A stretch of DNA of 64,000 bases from Streptomyces sp. SKN60 (GCF_026236535.1 NZ_JAHTMW010000002.1:372001-436000), one strand, 5' to 3'. Shown: positions 39,346-48,800, counted from the first letter of the stretch. Program-made: numbers and translations. The notes: generated by a model from the sequence alone, not told the origin.

Positions 39346-40275
39346 CTACTGAACGGTCTGGGTGGTCTCGCGCTGGACGGCGGCCTGACGCAGGGCCGCG
39401 AGGACCCGGGCGACCGCCGGGCGTTCCTCGGAGCCGCGCCGGACGGCCGCGACGACATGGCGGCGCGGCTGGTCGGCGGAGAGCACCCGCATGACGACCC
39501 CGGCGCCGGTACGGCGTTCGGCGGCGGCCATCCGGGGCACCAGGGCGACGCCCATCCCGGCCTCGACCAGGGCGAGGATCGCGGTCCAGCCGGCCGCGCT
39601 GTGCGCCTGCTCGGGCACGAAGCCGGCGGCCTCGCAGGCGGCGGTGGTGATCTCGGACCAGGGCCCGGAGCCGCCGAAGATCCACGGCTCGGCGGACAGG
39701 TCGGCGAGCCGCAGTCCGGCCGCGTCGGCGAGCGGGTGCCCGGCGGGCAGGGCGACGTCGAGCGGGTCGGCGAGCAGCGGCACCCGGCTGAACTTGGGGT
39801 CGCGGGCGGTGGGCGCGTGGGCGGCGAGGGAGAGCGCCAGGTCGACCTGGCCGGCGGTGAGCAGTTCGTACGCCTCCGCCGCCTCGGCCTCGCGGACCCG
39901 GACGTCGAGCCCGGGGTGGGCGGGGCGCAGCGCCTGCACGGCGGGGACGACGAGGGCGGAGACGGCGGTGGAGAAGGCGGCGACCCGGATCCGGCCGGCC
40001 TCGCCGCTGAGATAGGCGTCGAGATCGGCCTCGGCCCGCTCCAGCTGAGCGAAGACGGCCTCGGCGTGCCGCAGCACCAGATGGGCGGCGTCGGTCAGCC
40101 GGACCCGCCGGCCCTGGGCCTCCAGGAGCCGTACGCCGAGCTGCTTGGAGAGGTTGGTGAGCTGCTGGGAGACGGCGGAGGGGGTCATCAGGAGGGCCTC
40201 CGCGGTGGCGGTGACGGTGCCGCGGTCGCGCAGGGTGCGGAGGATCTGGAGCTTCTTGATGTCCCACTCGGTCAT
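39346..40275 (-). CDS. LysR-family transcriptional regulator
   Basis: A 309-residue LTTR. N-terminal winged helix-turn-helix (LQILRTLRDRGTVTATAEAL then MTPSAVSQQLTNLSKQLG, about 7-45) and a periplasmic-binding-like effector domain (RIRVAAFSTAVSALV from about 92). I chose the ATG at 40275 (MTEWDIKKL); an ATG three codons upstream exists. It sits 22 bp after the EamA transporter gene and 41 bp before alc on the same strand, so it may be part of one operon rather than in the usual divergent LTTR arrangement. Confidence 0.9.
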   Translation of the reverse strand: MTEWDIKKLQILRTLRDRGTVTATAEALLMTPSAVSQQLTNLSKQLGVRLLEAQGRRVRLTDAAHLVLRHAEAVFAQLERAEADLDAYLSGEAGRIRVAAFSTAVSALVVPAVQALRPAHPGLDVRVREAEAAEAYELLTAGQVDLALSLAAHAPTARDPKFSRVPLLADPLDVALPAGHPLADAAGLRLADLSAEPWIFGGSGPWSEITTAACEAAGFVPEQAHSAAGWTAILALVEAGMGVALVPRMAAAERRTGAGVVMRVLSADQPRRHVVAAVRRGSEERPAVARVLAALRQAAVQRETTQTVQ

Positions 40276-40297
40276 GGGCCGCAACCTACCGGCCCCG

Positions 40298-41296
40298 CTA
40301 CCTGGCCGAACTCAGGGCCACTCCGCCGAGGATGAGCACCATGCACCCGGCGCCGGCGAGGCCGAGCCGTTCGCCGAGGAGGAGGGCGGAGAGCAGCGCG
40401 ACGCAGACCGGCTGGAGGTAGTAGACGACGCCGGCGCGGGCGGCGCCGATCAGGGCGATGGCGCGGTTCCAGGCGAAGAAGGCGACGGCGGAGGAGAACA
40501 CGCCGACGTAGAGCAGCGGTCCGACGGTGCCCGCGGTGACCGGGAAGCCGCCCTGGACGGAGAGCGAGATCGCGTAGGCGGGGGCGAGCATCAGCGCGCC
40601 GAGCACGAAGGTGGTGAGCAGGAAGGCGAGTCCGTCGAGCTCGGCGGGCTTGCGCTTGAGCAGTGCGCTGTACGTGGCGAAGGACAGGGCCGCGGCGAAC
40701 ATCCACAGGTCGCCGGGGGTGAGGTCCAGGGTCGGGGAGCCGGTCAGGGAGCCCTTGCCGACGAGCAGCAGCACGCCGAGGACGGCGGTCAGCAGGCCGA
40801 GGAGGCGGCGGGCACCGAGCCGTTCGCCGCCGAGCCGCGCATAGCCCGCCATGATCACCGGCGAGGCGGCCATGATCATGCCCATGTTGCCGGCGGAGGT
40901 GGTCAGTCCGGCCTGGTGGACCAGGGTGTTGTAGAGGGCGACGCCGAAGAGGGAGGCGAGCGCGACGAAGCCGAGGTGCCGCCGGATGAGGGCCCGCTGC
41001 CGCCACAGCGGGCGGGCGGCGAAGGGGGCGACGGCGAGCAGCGCGATGATCCAGCGCCAGAAGACGGCCTGGACGGGCGGGATCGAGTCGGCCATGTCGC
41101 GGGTGGCGACGAAGCTGCCGGACCAGACGACGGTGGCGAGCAGGGCGAGGAGCACGCCGAGGCCGGCGCCCCGGTGGTTGCTCGCGGGGGCCGGCCTCTC
41201 GGTGGCGGTCTCTTTCTCAGCGGCGTTCTTCTCAGTGGCGGTTTTCTCGGTGGCGGTTTTCTCGGTGGCGGTTTTCTCGGTGGCGATCAGGCTCAT
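40298..41296 (-). CDS. EamA/DMT-family transporter, copy 1, with TEKTA-repeat N-terminus
   Basis: A 332-residue drug/metabolite transporter with ten helices in two EamA halves (VVWSGSFVATRDMADSIPP opens the first; PGDLWMFAAALSFATYSALL the second). The cytoplasmic N-terminus contains three ATEKT units and two degenerate copies (about residues 5-29), encoded by a 15-bp tandem repeat; this tail is probably variable between strains. The exported compound is unknown. It begins 5 bp after the stop of the next EamA gene, with which it forms an operon. Confidence 0.9.
   Translation of the reverse strand: MSLIATEKTATEKTATEKTATEKNAAEKETATERPAPASNHRGAGLGVLLALLATVVWSGSFVATRDMADSIPPVQAVFWRWIIALLAVAPFAARPLWRQRALIRRHLGFVALASLFGVALYNTLVHQAGLTTSAGNMGMIMAASPVIMAGYARLGGERLGARRLLGLLTAVLGVLLLVGKGSLTGSPTLDLTPGDLWMFAAALSFATYSALLKRKPAELDGLAFLLTTFVLGALMLAPAYAISLSVQGGFPVTAGTVGPLLYVGVFSSAVAFFAWNRAIALIGAARAGVVYYLQPVCVALLSALLLGERLGLAGAGCMVLILGGVALSSAR
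41221..41288. repeat. 15-bp in-frame tandem repeat inside the EamA gene
   Basis: The unit TGGCGGTTTTCTCGG occurs at 41236, 41251 and 41266 with degenerate copies at both ends. On the coding strand it encodes the repeating pentapeptide TEKTA. Confidence 0.9.
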
Positions 41297-41301
41297 GGAC
41301 G

Positions 41302-42261
41302 CTACCGTCGCACCGCCGAAACCTCCAGGTCCATCGAAACTTCCTGACCGTTCTTTTCAGCGGAGCTGAACGGTTCGGGCGCCTTCGCGGGCTCCTTCGC
41401 GGCGCGGGGCCGGGGCGAGAGCTGGCCCGCCAGCGTGGCGCCGAAGGCGACGATCATGCCGAGCACCTGGACCGGGCCGAGGGCCTGACCGAGGGCGGCC
41501 CAGCCGATGACGGCGGCGGTGATCGGCGAGAGCGGGCCGAGCAGGGTGACCGAGGAGGCGCTGAGCCGCTCGATGCCGCGGAACCAGAGGAAGTAGGAGA
41601 TCGCGGTGTTGCCGAAGGCGAGGTAGGCGTAGCCGGCCAGGTTGGTGCCGGTGAGGGCCGGCGGGGCGCCCTCGATCAGCAGGGCGACGGGGAGCAGGAC
41701 GAGGCCACCCGAGGCGAGCTGCCAGCCGGTCAGGGCGAGGGCGCCGACGCCCTCGGGGCGGCCCCAGCGCTTGGTGAGGACGGTGCCGGCGGACATCGAC
41801 AGGGAGGAGAGCAGTCCGGCGACCACGCCGACGGTGTCGAAGGCGGCGCCCGCCTTCAGGACCACGAGGCTGACGCCGAAGGCGGCGGCGATGGCGGTGA
41901 GCAGCCCCCGCACGGTGGGCCGGTCACCGAGGAGCAGGGCGGCGAGGCCCACGACGAACAGCGGTCCCACCGAGCCGACGACGGCGGCGACGCCGCCGGG
42001 CAGCCGGTAGGCGGCGAGGAAGAGGAGCGGGAAGAAGGCGCCGATGTTGAGCGCGCCGAGGACCGCGGACTTCCACCACCAGGCGCCCTGCGGGAGCTTG
42101 CGGGTGAGGGCGAGGAGGAGCAGTCCGGCGGGCAGCGCCCGCATGAGTCCGGTGAAGAGCGGCCGGTCGGGCGGCAGGAACTCCGTGGTGACGAAGTAGG
42201 TCGAGCCCCAGGAGATCGGGGCCAGGGCGGTCAGGGCGACGGTGGCGGCCTTGCGGGACAT
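41302..42261 (-). CDS. EamA/DMT-family transporter, copy 2
   Basis: A 319-residue, ten-helix DMT exporter. The N-terminal half includes ALAPISWGSTYFVTTEFLPP and the second half LAGYAYLAFGNTAISYFLWF and GPLSPITAAVIGW, as in YdcZ/RhtA-like metabolite exporters. It heads the probable operon eamA-eamA-lysR-alc and diverges from a MarR regulator across an AT-rich gap with palindromes, so MarR control is likely. Only 5 bp separates it from copy 1. The two proteins differ too much to be a recent duplicate. Confidence 0.92.
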   Translation of the reverse strand: MSRKAATVALTALAPISWGSTYFVTTEFLPPDRPLFTGLMRALPAGLLLLALTRKLPQGAWWWKSAVLGALNIGAFFPLLFLAAYRLPGGVAAVVGSVGPLFVVGLAALLLGDRPTVRGLLTAIAAAFGVSLVVLKAGAAFDTVGVVAGLLSSLSMSAGTVLTKRWGRPEGVGALALTGWQLASGGLVLLPVALLIEGAPPALTGTNLAGYAYLAFGNTAISYFLWFRGIERLSASSVTLLGPLSPITAAVIGWAALGQALGPVQVLGMIVAFGATLAGQLSPRPRAAKEPAKAPEPFSSAEKNGQEVSMDLEVSAVRR

Positions 42262-42302
42262 GACGGTTCCCCCTCTGCGGCGACTTGCTCAGCGGTAATT
42301 AA

Positions 42303-42351
42303 CTTAGCACTAAGCTACTTATGCGCAAGTGGCTTTCCGGTAAGTGACTTG
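42303..42351. promoter_or_regulatory. Candidate MarR operator region
   Basis: CTTAG-CA-CTAAG (42303-42314) is a perfect MarR-style palindrome. A second looser repeat CAAGT...ACTTG spans 42326-42351. Both lie between the divergent EamA and MarR genes in an unusually AT-rich patch. Confidence 0.6.
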
Positions 42352-42387
42352 GTTGCAAGCAGCTCGGGAGAGAGGGAGACTGCGGGC

Positions 42388-42885
42388 ATGGAGAATCACG
42401 ACGCCGTCGACGCCATCACCGACCAGTGGGCGGCCGTCCGCCCGGACCTGGAGACGCTGCCGATGGCCGTCTTCGGCCGGATCTACCGGCTCGCCGGCGC
42501 CATGCGCGGGAAGGTGGACCAGGCGTACAAGCCGTACGGGGGCATGGGGCTCGGCGAGTTCGACGTGCTCGCGACGCTGCGCCGATCCGGCGAGCCGTAC
42601 ACGCTCTCACCGCGCGAGCTGACCGCCACGCTCATGATCACGACGGGCGGGATGACCGGCCGCCTCGACAAGCTGGAGCGGGCCGGGTACATCACCCGCA
42701 GCCCCGACCCGAACGACCGGCGCGGGCTGCGGGTCACCCTCACCGACGAGGGCCGGGAGCTCGTCGACCAGGCCGTCGGCGCGGGCCTCGCCCAGCAGCG
42801 GGCCGCCCTGGAGGCCGCGCTCAGCGCCGAGGAGGCGGAGCAACTGGCCGGGCTGCTGCGGAAGCTGCTCGCCACCACCGCGTGA
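42388..42885 (+). CDS. MarR-family transcriptional regulator
   Basis: A 165-residue winged-helix regulator. YGGMGLGEFDVLATLRRSG leads into the DNA-binding motif LSPRELTATLMITTGGMTGR and the wing LERAGYITRSPDPNDRRG, followed by the dimerisation helix with ALSAEEAEQL. The ATG at 42388 follows AGAGGGAGACTGCGGGC. MarR proteins usually repress a neighbouring exporter and are released by its substrate; here the divergent EamA gene at 42261 is the obvious target. A strong terminator follows the gene. Confidence 0.93.
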   Translation: MENHDAVDAITDQWAAVRPDLETLPMAVFGRIYRLAGAMRGKVDQAYKPYGGMGLGEFDVLATLRRSGEPYTLSPRELTATLMITTGGMTGRLDKLERAGYITRSPDPNDRRGLRVTLTDEGRELVDQAVGAGLAQQRAALEAALSAEEAEQLAGLLRKLLATTA

Positions 42886-42892
42886 GGACACG

Positions 42893-42934
42893 CGAGGGCG
42901 CCGCGCGGTACCGGTGTACCGCGCGGCGCCCTCG
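42893..42934. terminator. Bidirectional terminator after marR
   Basis: A perfect 19-bp stem CGAGGGCGCCGCGCGGTAC with loop CGGT separates convergent genes. Confidence 0.9.
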
Positions 42935-42952
42935 TGAACGTACGAGTGAGGC

Positions 42953-43183
42953 CTAGGCCTTCTTCTTGGACTTGTCGAGGACCATCACCAGGCCGGCGAT
43001 GACCAGGAACAGTGCGATCGGCGCGGCCACGTACAGGCCGATGGTCTCGATGACCTCCAGCTTGGGGGCCGGGTCGTCACCGTCGTCGCGGGTGTTCGCG
43101 AGCGCGGGGGACGACATGAGCAGCATCATCAGCGTCGTACCGGCCGCGACGGCGCCGGCGCGCAGGGCGTTCTTCTTGTCCAC
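42953..43183 (-). CDS. Small exported membrane protein
   Basis: A 76-residue protein from GTG at 43183. An N-terminal signal-type segment (LRAGAVAAGTTLMMLLMSSP, possible cleavage after ALA) precedes a short acidic stretch (TRDDGDDPAPKLEVIE), a second hydrophobic helix (about 49-68, YVAAPIALFLVIAGLVMV) and a basic end DKSKKKA facing the cytoplasm. It lies 20 bp downstream of malQ on the same strand and may share its transcript. Function unknown. The long frame upstream into malQ is antisense noise. Confidence 0.75.
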   Translation of the reverse strand: MDKKNALRAGAVAAGTTLMMLLMSSPALANTRDDGDDPAPKLEVIETIGLYVAAPIALFLVIAGLVMVLDKSKKKA

Positions 43184-43203
43184 GGTGCAAAAGTAGCGAA
43201 CAC

Positions 43204-45381
43204 CTAAACGGACCGCGCGCCCGGGGGTGCCGTACGGGCACGCACGCCCCCTCCGCGCGCCTCCGCGACCGCCTCCGACACCGCCTCCGACACCCCCCTC
43301 AGCAGGTCGTGCGCCCGGGGCGAGGCGGCGAGCTCCTCCAGGGACATCGGCTGCCCGTCGGGCCCCGCCACCGGCAGCCGCCAGTTGGGGTACTGGTCCC
43401 AGGTGCCCGGCAGGTTCTGCGGCCGCCGGTCCCCCACCGCGTCCGGCAGCCACACCCCGACCAGGCGCGCCGGGGTGGCCGCCAGGAAACGGTGGAAGGC
43501 CCGGACCTCGGCCGCCTCGTCGCCCGGCCCCTCCGGCAGGAGGCCGAGCCGCTGCAGCAGCCCCAGCCACTCCGAGGTCTCCGCCGCGTCCCGGGCCCGC
43601 TCGCGCTCGACCTCCCCCGTGAGCAGCCCCAGCCGGTGGCGGAGCGTCACATGGGAGCCGGACAGGCGCGCGGCGGTGGACGGCAGGTCGTGGGTGGTGG
43701 CGGTGGCCACGCAGTCGGCGCGCCACTCCTCCGGCGCGAGCGGCCGCCCGCCGCCCGCCCAGTCCCGCTCGAACCACAGCACCGAGGTGCCGAGCACGCC
43801 GCGCCGGGCCAGCGCCTCGCGCACCCCCGGCTCGACCGTGCCCAGATCCTCGCCGACCACCGAGGCGCCCGCCCGGTGGGCCTCCAGGACCAGGACGGCG
43901 AGCATGGCCTCGGAGTCGTAACGGACGTACGTGCCCTCGGTCGGCTCACCGCCCTCCGGCACCCACCACAGCCGGAACAGGCCCATGACGTGGTCGATCC
44001 GCAGCGCGCCCGCGTGCCGGAGCAGTTCGCGGAGCAGACCGCGGTACGGGGCGTAGCCCGCGGCGGCGAGCGCGTCCGGGCGCCAGGGCGGCAGGCCCCA
44101 GTCCTGGCCCCGGGAGTTGAAGGCGTCGGGCGGCGCGCCGACCGACATCCCGGCGGCGAAGACCCGCTGCTGCGCCCAGGCGTCGGAGCCGTCCGGGTGC
44201 ACGCCGACGGCCAGGTCGTGGACGATCCCGACCGGCATCCCGGCCCGCCGCGCGGTGTCCGCCGCGTCGGCGAGCTGCCGGTCCGTCAGCCAGGCGAGCC
44301 GGCAGTGGAAGTCGACCCGGGCGGCGAGCTCGGCGTCCGCGCGGACCGCCGCCGCGGCCCCCTCCGGGTCGCGCAGCTCCTCGGGCCAGCGGCGCCAGTG
44401 GTGGCCGTGCCGCTCGGCGAGCGCCTGGTAGGTGGCGTGGTCCTCCAGGGCCCGGCCGCGCCCGGCCAGGAAGTCGCGGTAGTCGGCCCGGCGGCCGGGG
44501 CCCAACTCGACGGTGTGCACCAGCTCCAGGGCGCGCCGCTTGACCTCCCACACGGCGTCCCGGTCGATCAGCGCCCCCTTGCCGAGCACGCTCTCGCGCA
44601 GCTCGGCGGCGTCGCCGAGGATCCGGTCGAGCTCCTCGCGGCGGGCCGGGTCCACGTACGCGTACTCCGGGATGTCCTCGATCCGCAGATGCACCGGATC
44701 GGGGAAGCGGCGGGAGGACGGCCGGTACGGGGACGGGTCGGAGGGCGCCCCGGGGACCGCCGCGTGCAGCGGGTTGACCTGCACGAAGCCGGCGCCGTGG
44801 GTGCGGCCCGCCCAGTCGGCGAGCTCCCGCAGGTCACCGAGGTCGCCCATGCCCCAGGAGCGGGCGGAGAGGAGGGAGTAGAGCTGGACGAGCAGCCCGA
44901 AGGCCCGCCCCCCGGCCTGCTCCACCGGCGCGGGCACGCGCGCGGGGGCCACGATCAGGGTGCTCGCCGAGCGGCGCCCGTCCGGGGCCTCGGCGACCAG
45001 CCGGTGCACCCCGGTGGGCAGGGCGCGCCAGTCGGCGCCCGTGACGGTCCGGCCGGCCTCGGTGGTGACGGTGAGCCGGGTGCCGGGCGGCAGTCCGCGG
45101 GGCGGCCGGAGCCCGCGCCGCACGCCCTCCTCCGCCGCGTTGCCTTCCTCGCCCTGCTCGTCGTCCTGCCAGCGGACCACGGTGGGCGGCAACAGCCGTT
45201 CCCGGGCGGTGCGTTCGGCCGCCTCCAGAGCCGCGGCGAGCGCTTCCGGGCCCGAGGCGTCCACCCCGAGGGCGCGCAGCACCGCCACCACGGTGGCCTC
45301 GGACACGGGGACCGTGACGCCCTCGGAGGGGGCGTACGAGGTGGCGACGCCGTGCAGGTCGGCGAGGCGGGCCAGGGTCAC
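43204..45381 (-). CDS. malQ: 4-alpha-glucanotransferase (amylomaltase)
   Basis: GH77 enzyme that transfers alpha-1,4-glucan segments between maltodextrins in the cytoplasm. 725 residues from GTG 45381. Conserved elements: NPLHAAVPGAPSDPSPYRPS, VGIVHDLAVGVHPDGSDAW, the nucleophile region LRIDHVMGLFRLWW, acid/base region VVGEDLGTVEPGV, and the third acid TATTHDLPSTA. The N-terminal extension of about 150 residues before the barrel is typical of the long MalQ type in actinobacteria. The start is one base after the stop of a 64-residue ORF, pointing to translational coupling. Confidence 0.95.
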   Translation of the reverse strand: MTLARLADLHGVATSYAPSEGVTVPVSEATVVAVLRALGVDASGPEALAAALEAAERTARERLLPPTVVRWQDDEQGEEGNAAEEGVRRGLRPPRGLPPGTRLTVTTEAGRTVTGADWRALPTGVHRLVAEAPDGRRSASTLIVAPARVPAPVEQAGGRAFGLLVQLYSLLSARSWGMGDLGDLRELADWAGRTHGAGFVQVNPLHAAVPGAPSDPSPYRPSSRRFPDPVHLRIEDIPEYAYVDPARREELDRILGDAAELRESVLGKGALIDRDAVWEVKRRALELVHTVELGPGRRADYRDFLAGRGRALEDHATYQALAERHGHHWRRWPEELRDPEGAAAAVRADAELAARVDFHCRLAWLTDRQLADAADTARRAGMPVGIVHDLAVGVHPDGSDAWAQQRVFAAGMSVGAPPDAFNSRGQDWGLPPWRPDALAAAGYAPYRGLLRELLRHAGALRIDHVMGLFRLWWVPEGGEPTEGTYVRYDSEAMLAVLVLEAHRAGASVVGEDLGTVEPGVREALARRGVLGTSVLWFERDWAGGGRPLAPEEWRADCVATATTHDLPSTAARLSGSHVTLRHRLGLLTGEVERERARDAAETSEWLGLLQRLGLLPEGPGDEAAEVRAFHRFLAATPARLVGVWLPDAVGDRRPQNLPGTWDQYPNWRLPVAGPDGQPMSLEELAASPRAHDLLRGVSEAVSEAVAEARGGGVRARTAPPGARSV

Positions 45382-45382
45382 G

Positions 45383-45577
45383 TCACACTCCGGGGGACTC
45401 CGAACCGCCCGCGGTGGCGCGGGCGGTGGGTTCGCTGGTCAGGGGGGCGGCCTCGATCAGGGGCGGTTCGCTGGTGAGCGGCGCGGCGTCGGCGAGCGGC
45501 GGTTCGCTGGTGAGCGGTTCGCCCTGCCTCGGGATCGCTATCCGTTTGCAGGCGTGGTCGGTCGCAGGCGCGGTCAC
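45383..45577 (-). CDS. 64-residue ORF with three PLTSEP repeats, coupled to malQ
   Basis: A short ORF from GTG at 45577 (upstream CCGGGAGATCCC) ending 1 nt before the malQ start codon. The peptide begins MTAPATDHACKRIAIPRQGE and then has PLTSEPPLADAA, PLTSEPPLIEAA and PLTSEPTARA, a 12-residue period. It has one Cys, no signal peptide and no membrane helix. I do not recognise it. The good ribosome binding site, the coupling and the repeat argue that it is translated; it may serve only to lead ribosomes into malQ. Confidence 0.55.
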   Translation of the reverse strand: MTAPATDHACKRIAIPRQGEPLTSEPPLADAAPLTSEPPLIEAAPLTSEPTARATAGGSESPGV

Positions 45578-45761
45578 GGGATCTCCCGGTTTCGTCTCGA
45601 CAGGTAAGACAGCAGAGGGAGCCCTACCCAGCGATTCCCGTTTTACCGGCGGGATGTGGCGAAAGCGTGCCACCTCGCCGAAACCGCACCGGGCAATGCG
45701 GACAGTTCGCCCTGTCGCATTGACACTCCGTCGGCCCGGGTGGTGGGCTCGTCATCCAATC

Positions 45762-45812
45762 GTGACCATCGACCGGTCGTGACCATCGCCCGGTCGTGAC
45801 CATCGACCGATC
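45762..45812. repeat. Three tandem 17-bp repeats upstream of the GH84 gene
   Basis: GTGACCATCGACCGGTC (45762), GTGACCATCGCCCGGTC (45779) and GTGACCATCGACCGATC (45796) are direct head-to-tail copies with one change each from the first. They end 28 bp before the start codon, in the 263-bp divergent gap with malQ. Confidence 0.9.
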
Positions 45813-45840
45813 ACGGTCTTCGGGCGGGAAGGAGCCCCGG

Positions 45841-48800
45841 GTGTCCCTCGGACGCAGGAAGCGGACGGCCACCGCCGTCGCCGCGGCGGTCATCGGCGGC
45901 CTCCTCGGCGGCGCCCTGCCCGGGATCGCCCACGCCGCCCCCGGCTCCCCGGGCTCCCCCGTGACCACCCCCGACCGGCAGTCCGCGGCCGTGCCCCCGG
46001 TCTGGCCGCGGCCCCAGTCGATCGCCCCGTCCGGTTCGGCCGTGCCGCTCGGCACCGAGGTGACGCTGCTCGTCGCGCCCGAGGCCGACCCGTACGCCGC
46101 CGGCGCCCTGCGCGCGCTGCTGCGGGCCGCCGGGGTGCGCACCGTGCACGAGACGCTGCCCGGCCGCGGGCCGGTGATCCGGTTCGGCGACAGCGTGGAG
46201 ACGGACGCGGCGCTGCGCGCCCTGAGGGTGCCCGAGCGGGGCGATCTGCCGGACGGCGGCTACCGGCTCGCCACCGGCCGCCTGGCCGGCCGCGACACCG
46301 TCGCCGTGGACGGCGCCGGCGAGGACGGCCTCTTCCACGCCGTACAGACCCTCCGTCAGCTCCTGGGGCCGAAGAGCACCCTCCCCGGCGTCATGGTGCG
46401 CGACTGGCCCGGCACCGCCGTCCGCGGCCTCACCGAGGGCTTCTACGGGCAGCCGTGGACGCCCGCCGAACGGCTCGCCCAGATCGACTTCATGGGCCGC
46501 ACCAAGCAGAACCGCTATCTGTACGCCCCCGGCGACGACCCCTACCGCCGCGCCCTGTGGCGCGAGCCGTACCCGGCGGCCGAGCGGGCCGCCTTCCGCG
46601 AGCTCGCCGCCCGCGCCACCGCCAACCATGTGACCCTCGCCTGGGCCGTCGCCCCCGCCCAGGCGATGTGTCTGTCCTCGGACGCGGACGTCGCCGCGCT
46701 CACCAGGAAGCTCGACGCCATGTGGGCGCTGGGGGCGCGGGCCTTCCAGTTGCAGTTCCAGGACGTCAGCTACAGCGAGTGGAGCTGCGACGCGGACGCC
46801 GACGCCTTCGGCAGCGGCCCCGAGGCCGCCGCCCGGGCGCACGCGCGCGTGGCGAACGCCGTCGCCGCCCACCTGGCCCGGCGCCACCCGGGCGCGGCTC
46901 CGCTGTCGCTGATGCCGACCGAGTACTACCAGGACGGCGCCACCGACTACCGGACCGCGCTCGCCGGCGCCCTCGACCGGCGCGTCGAGGTGGCCTGGAC
47001 CGGCGTCGGCGCCGTACCGCGCACCATCACCGGCCGGGAGCTCGCCGGGGCCCGGGACGCGCTGCGCCACCCGCTGGTCACCATGGACAACTATCCGGTC
47101 AACGACTACGCGCAGGACCGGCTCTTCCTCGGCCCGGCGACCGGCCGCGAGCCGGCCGTCGCCGCCGGGTCCGCCGCCTTCCTCGCCAACGCGATGGAGC
47201 AGGCCGCCGCCTCCCGGGTGCCGCTGTTCACCGCCGCCGACTTCGCCTGGAACCCCAAGGGCTACCGGCCGCAGGAGTCCTGGCAGGCCGCCGTCGACGA
47301 GCTGGCGGGCCCCGACCCGGCCGCCCGCGAGGCACTGCGCGCGCTCGCCGGGAACGGCGCCTCCTCGCTCCTCGCCCCGGACGCCGAGTCCGCCTATCTG
47401 AAGCCGCTCGCCGCCGCCTTCTGGACCGCCCGCGCGCACCACGACCCGGCGGTACGGGAGAGGGCGGGGCGGGAGCTGCGCGCCGCGTTCACCGTGATGC
47501 GCGAGGCGCCCGCGCGCCTGAAGGGCACCGCCGACGGCACCCTGGGCGCCGAGGCGGGGCCGTGGCTGGAGCGCCTCTCCCGGTACGGCGCGGCCGGCGA
47601 GACCGCCGTCGACATGCTGCTCGCCCAGGCGCGCGGCGACGGCGCCGGGGCCTGGCGGGCCCAGCTGGACCTGGAGCGCAAGCGCGCCGCCCTGCGCACC
47701 GGGGGCGGGGCGGGCGTCGGAAGCGGAAGCGGAGCCGGGGGCGGGGGCGGAGCGGGCCGGGTGACGGTCGGCAAGGGCGTCCTGGACGCCTTCCTCGACC
47801 GGGCCGCCGCCGAGTCCGCCGCCTGGACCGGCGCGGACCGGGCGCCGTCGCACACCGGTGAGCCGAAGCAGGACCGCGGGGCGGCCGGGGGCACGGCCTC
47901 CGGCGACGGCGACACGTACACCGTCCGGCTGGACCGTACGCGTCCGGTGGAGACCCTGACCGTGATGACCGACCCGGTCGACCCCGCCGGCGGCGCCGTC
48001 GGCACGGGCTTCCTGGAGGCGTACGTGCCGGGCGAGGGCTGGCGGCGGATCGGCCCGCTCGCCGCGTCCGGCTGGACCCAGGCCGACCTGAAGGGGCTGC
48101 GGGCCGAGGCGCTGCGGATCGTATGGACCGGCGGCGCGGGCGCGCCGCCGCGGGTGCGCTCGCTCGTGCCGTGGTTCGCCGACGAGCCGCGGGCCGGGCT
48201 CGCCCTGTCCCGTACCGAGACCGACGCCGAGATCGGCGGCCCCGCGCAGCGGGTGGACGTCACCCTGGAGGGGCGGCGGGCCGCCGAGGTGCGCGGTCCG
48301 CTGACCGCCGAGGCCCCCAAGGGCATCACCGTGCGCCTGCCGAAGGAGGCCGGGGCGACCGTGGTGCCGCGGGGCACGACGGCCACCGTGCCCCTGGAGG
48401 TGTCGGTGGCGCCCGGCGTGCCCTCCGGCTCGTACACCGTCCCGGTCTCCTTCGCGGGCGAGCGGCAGGTCCTCACGGTGCGCGCCTTCCCGCGTACGGA
48501 GGGCCCCGACCTGGTCCGTACGGGCACGGCCTCGTCCTCCGGCGACGAGACGCCCGACTTCCCGGCCGCGCTCGCCGCCGACGGCGATCCGGCGACCCGC
48601 TGGTCCTCGCCGGCCGAGGACGGCGCCTGGTGGCAGGTGGAGCTGGCCGAGCCGGCCCGGATAGGGCAGGTGGTGCTGCACTGGCAGGACGCCTACGCCG
48701 CCCGCTACCGCGTCCAGGTCTCCGCCGACGGGCGGGTGTGGCGTACCGCCGCGACCGTGCGGGACGGCCGGGGCGGGCGGGAGTCGGTGCGCATGGACGC

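Noticed and set aside
39309..41339. Shared 12-mer TTCGATGGACCT upstream of alc and just upstream of the first EamA gene
   Set aside because: The second copy lies inside the coding end of the other EamA gene, and many chance 12-mer pairs are expected in 64 kb of biased sequence.
41221..45812. Short repeats considered as CRISPR or phase-variation arrays
   Set aside because: Units are direct, contiguous and 15-17 bp with no spacers, and no cas genes are present.
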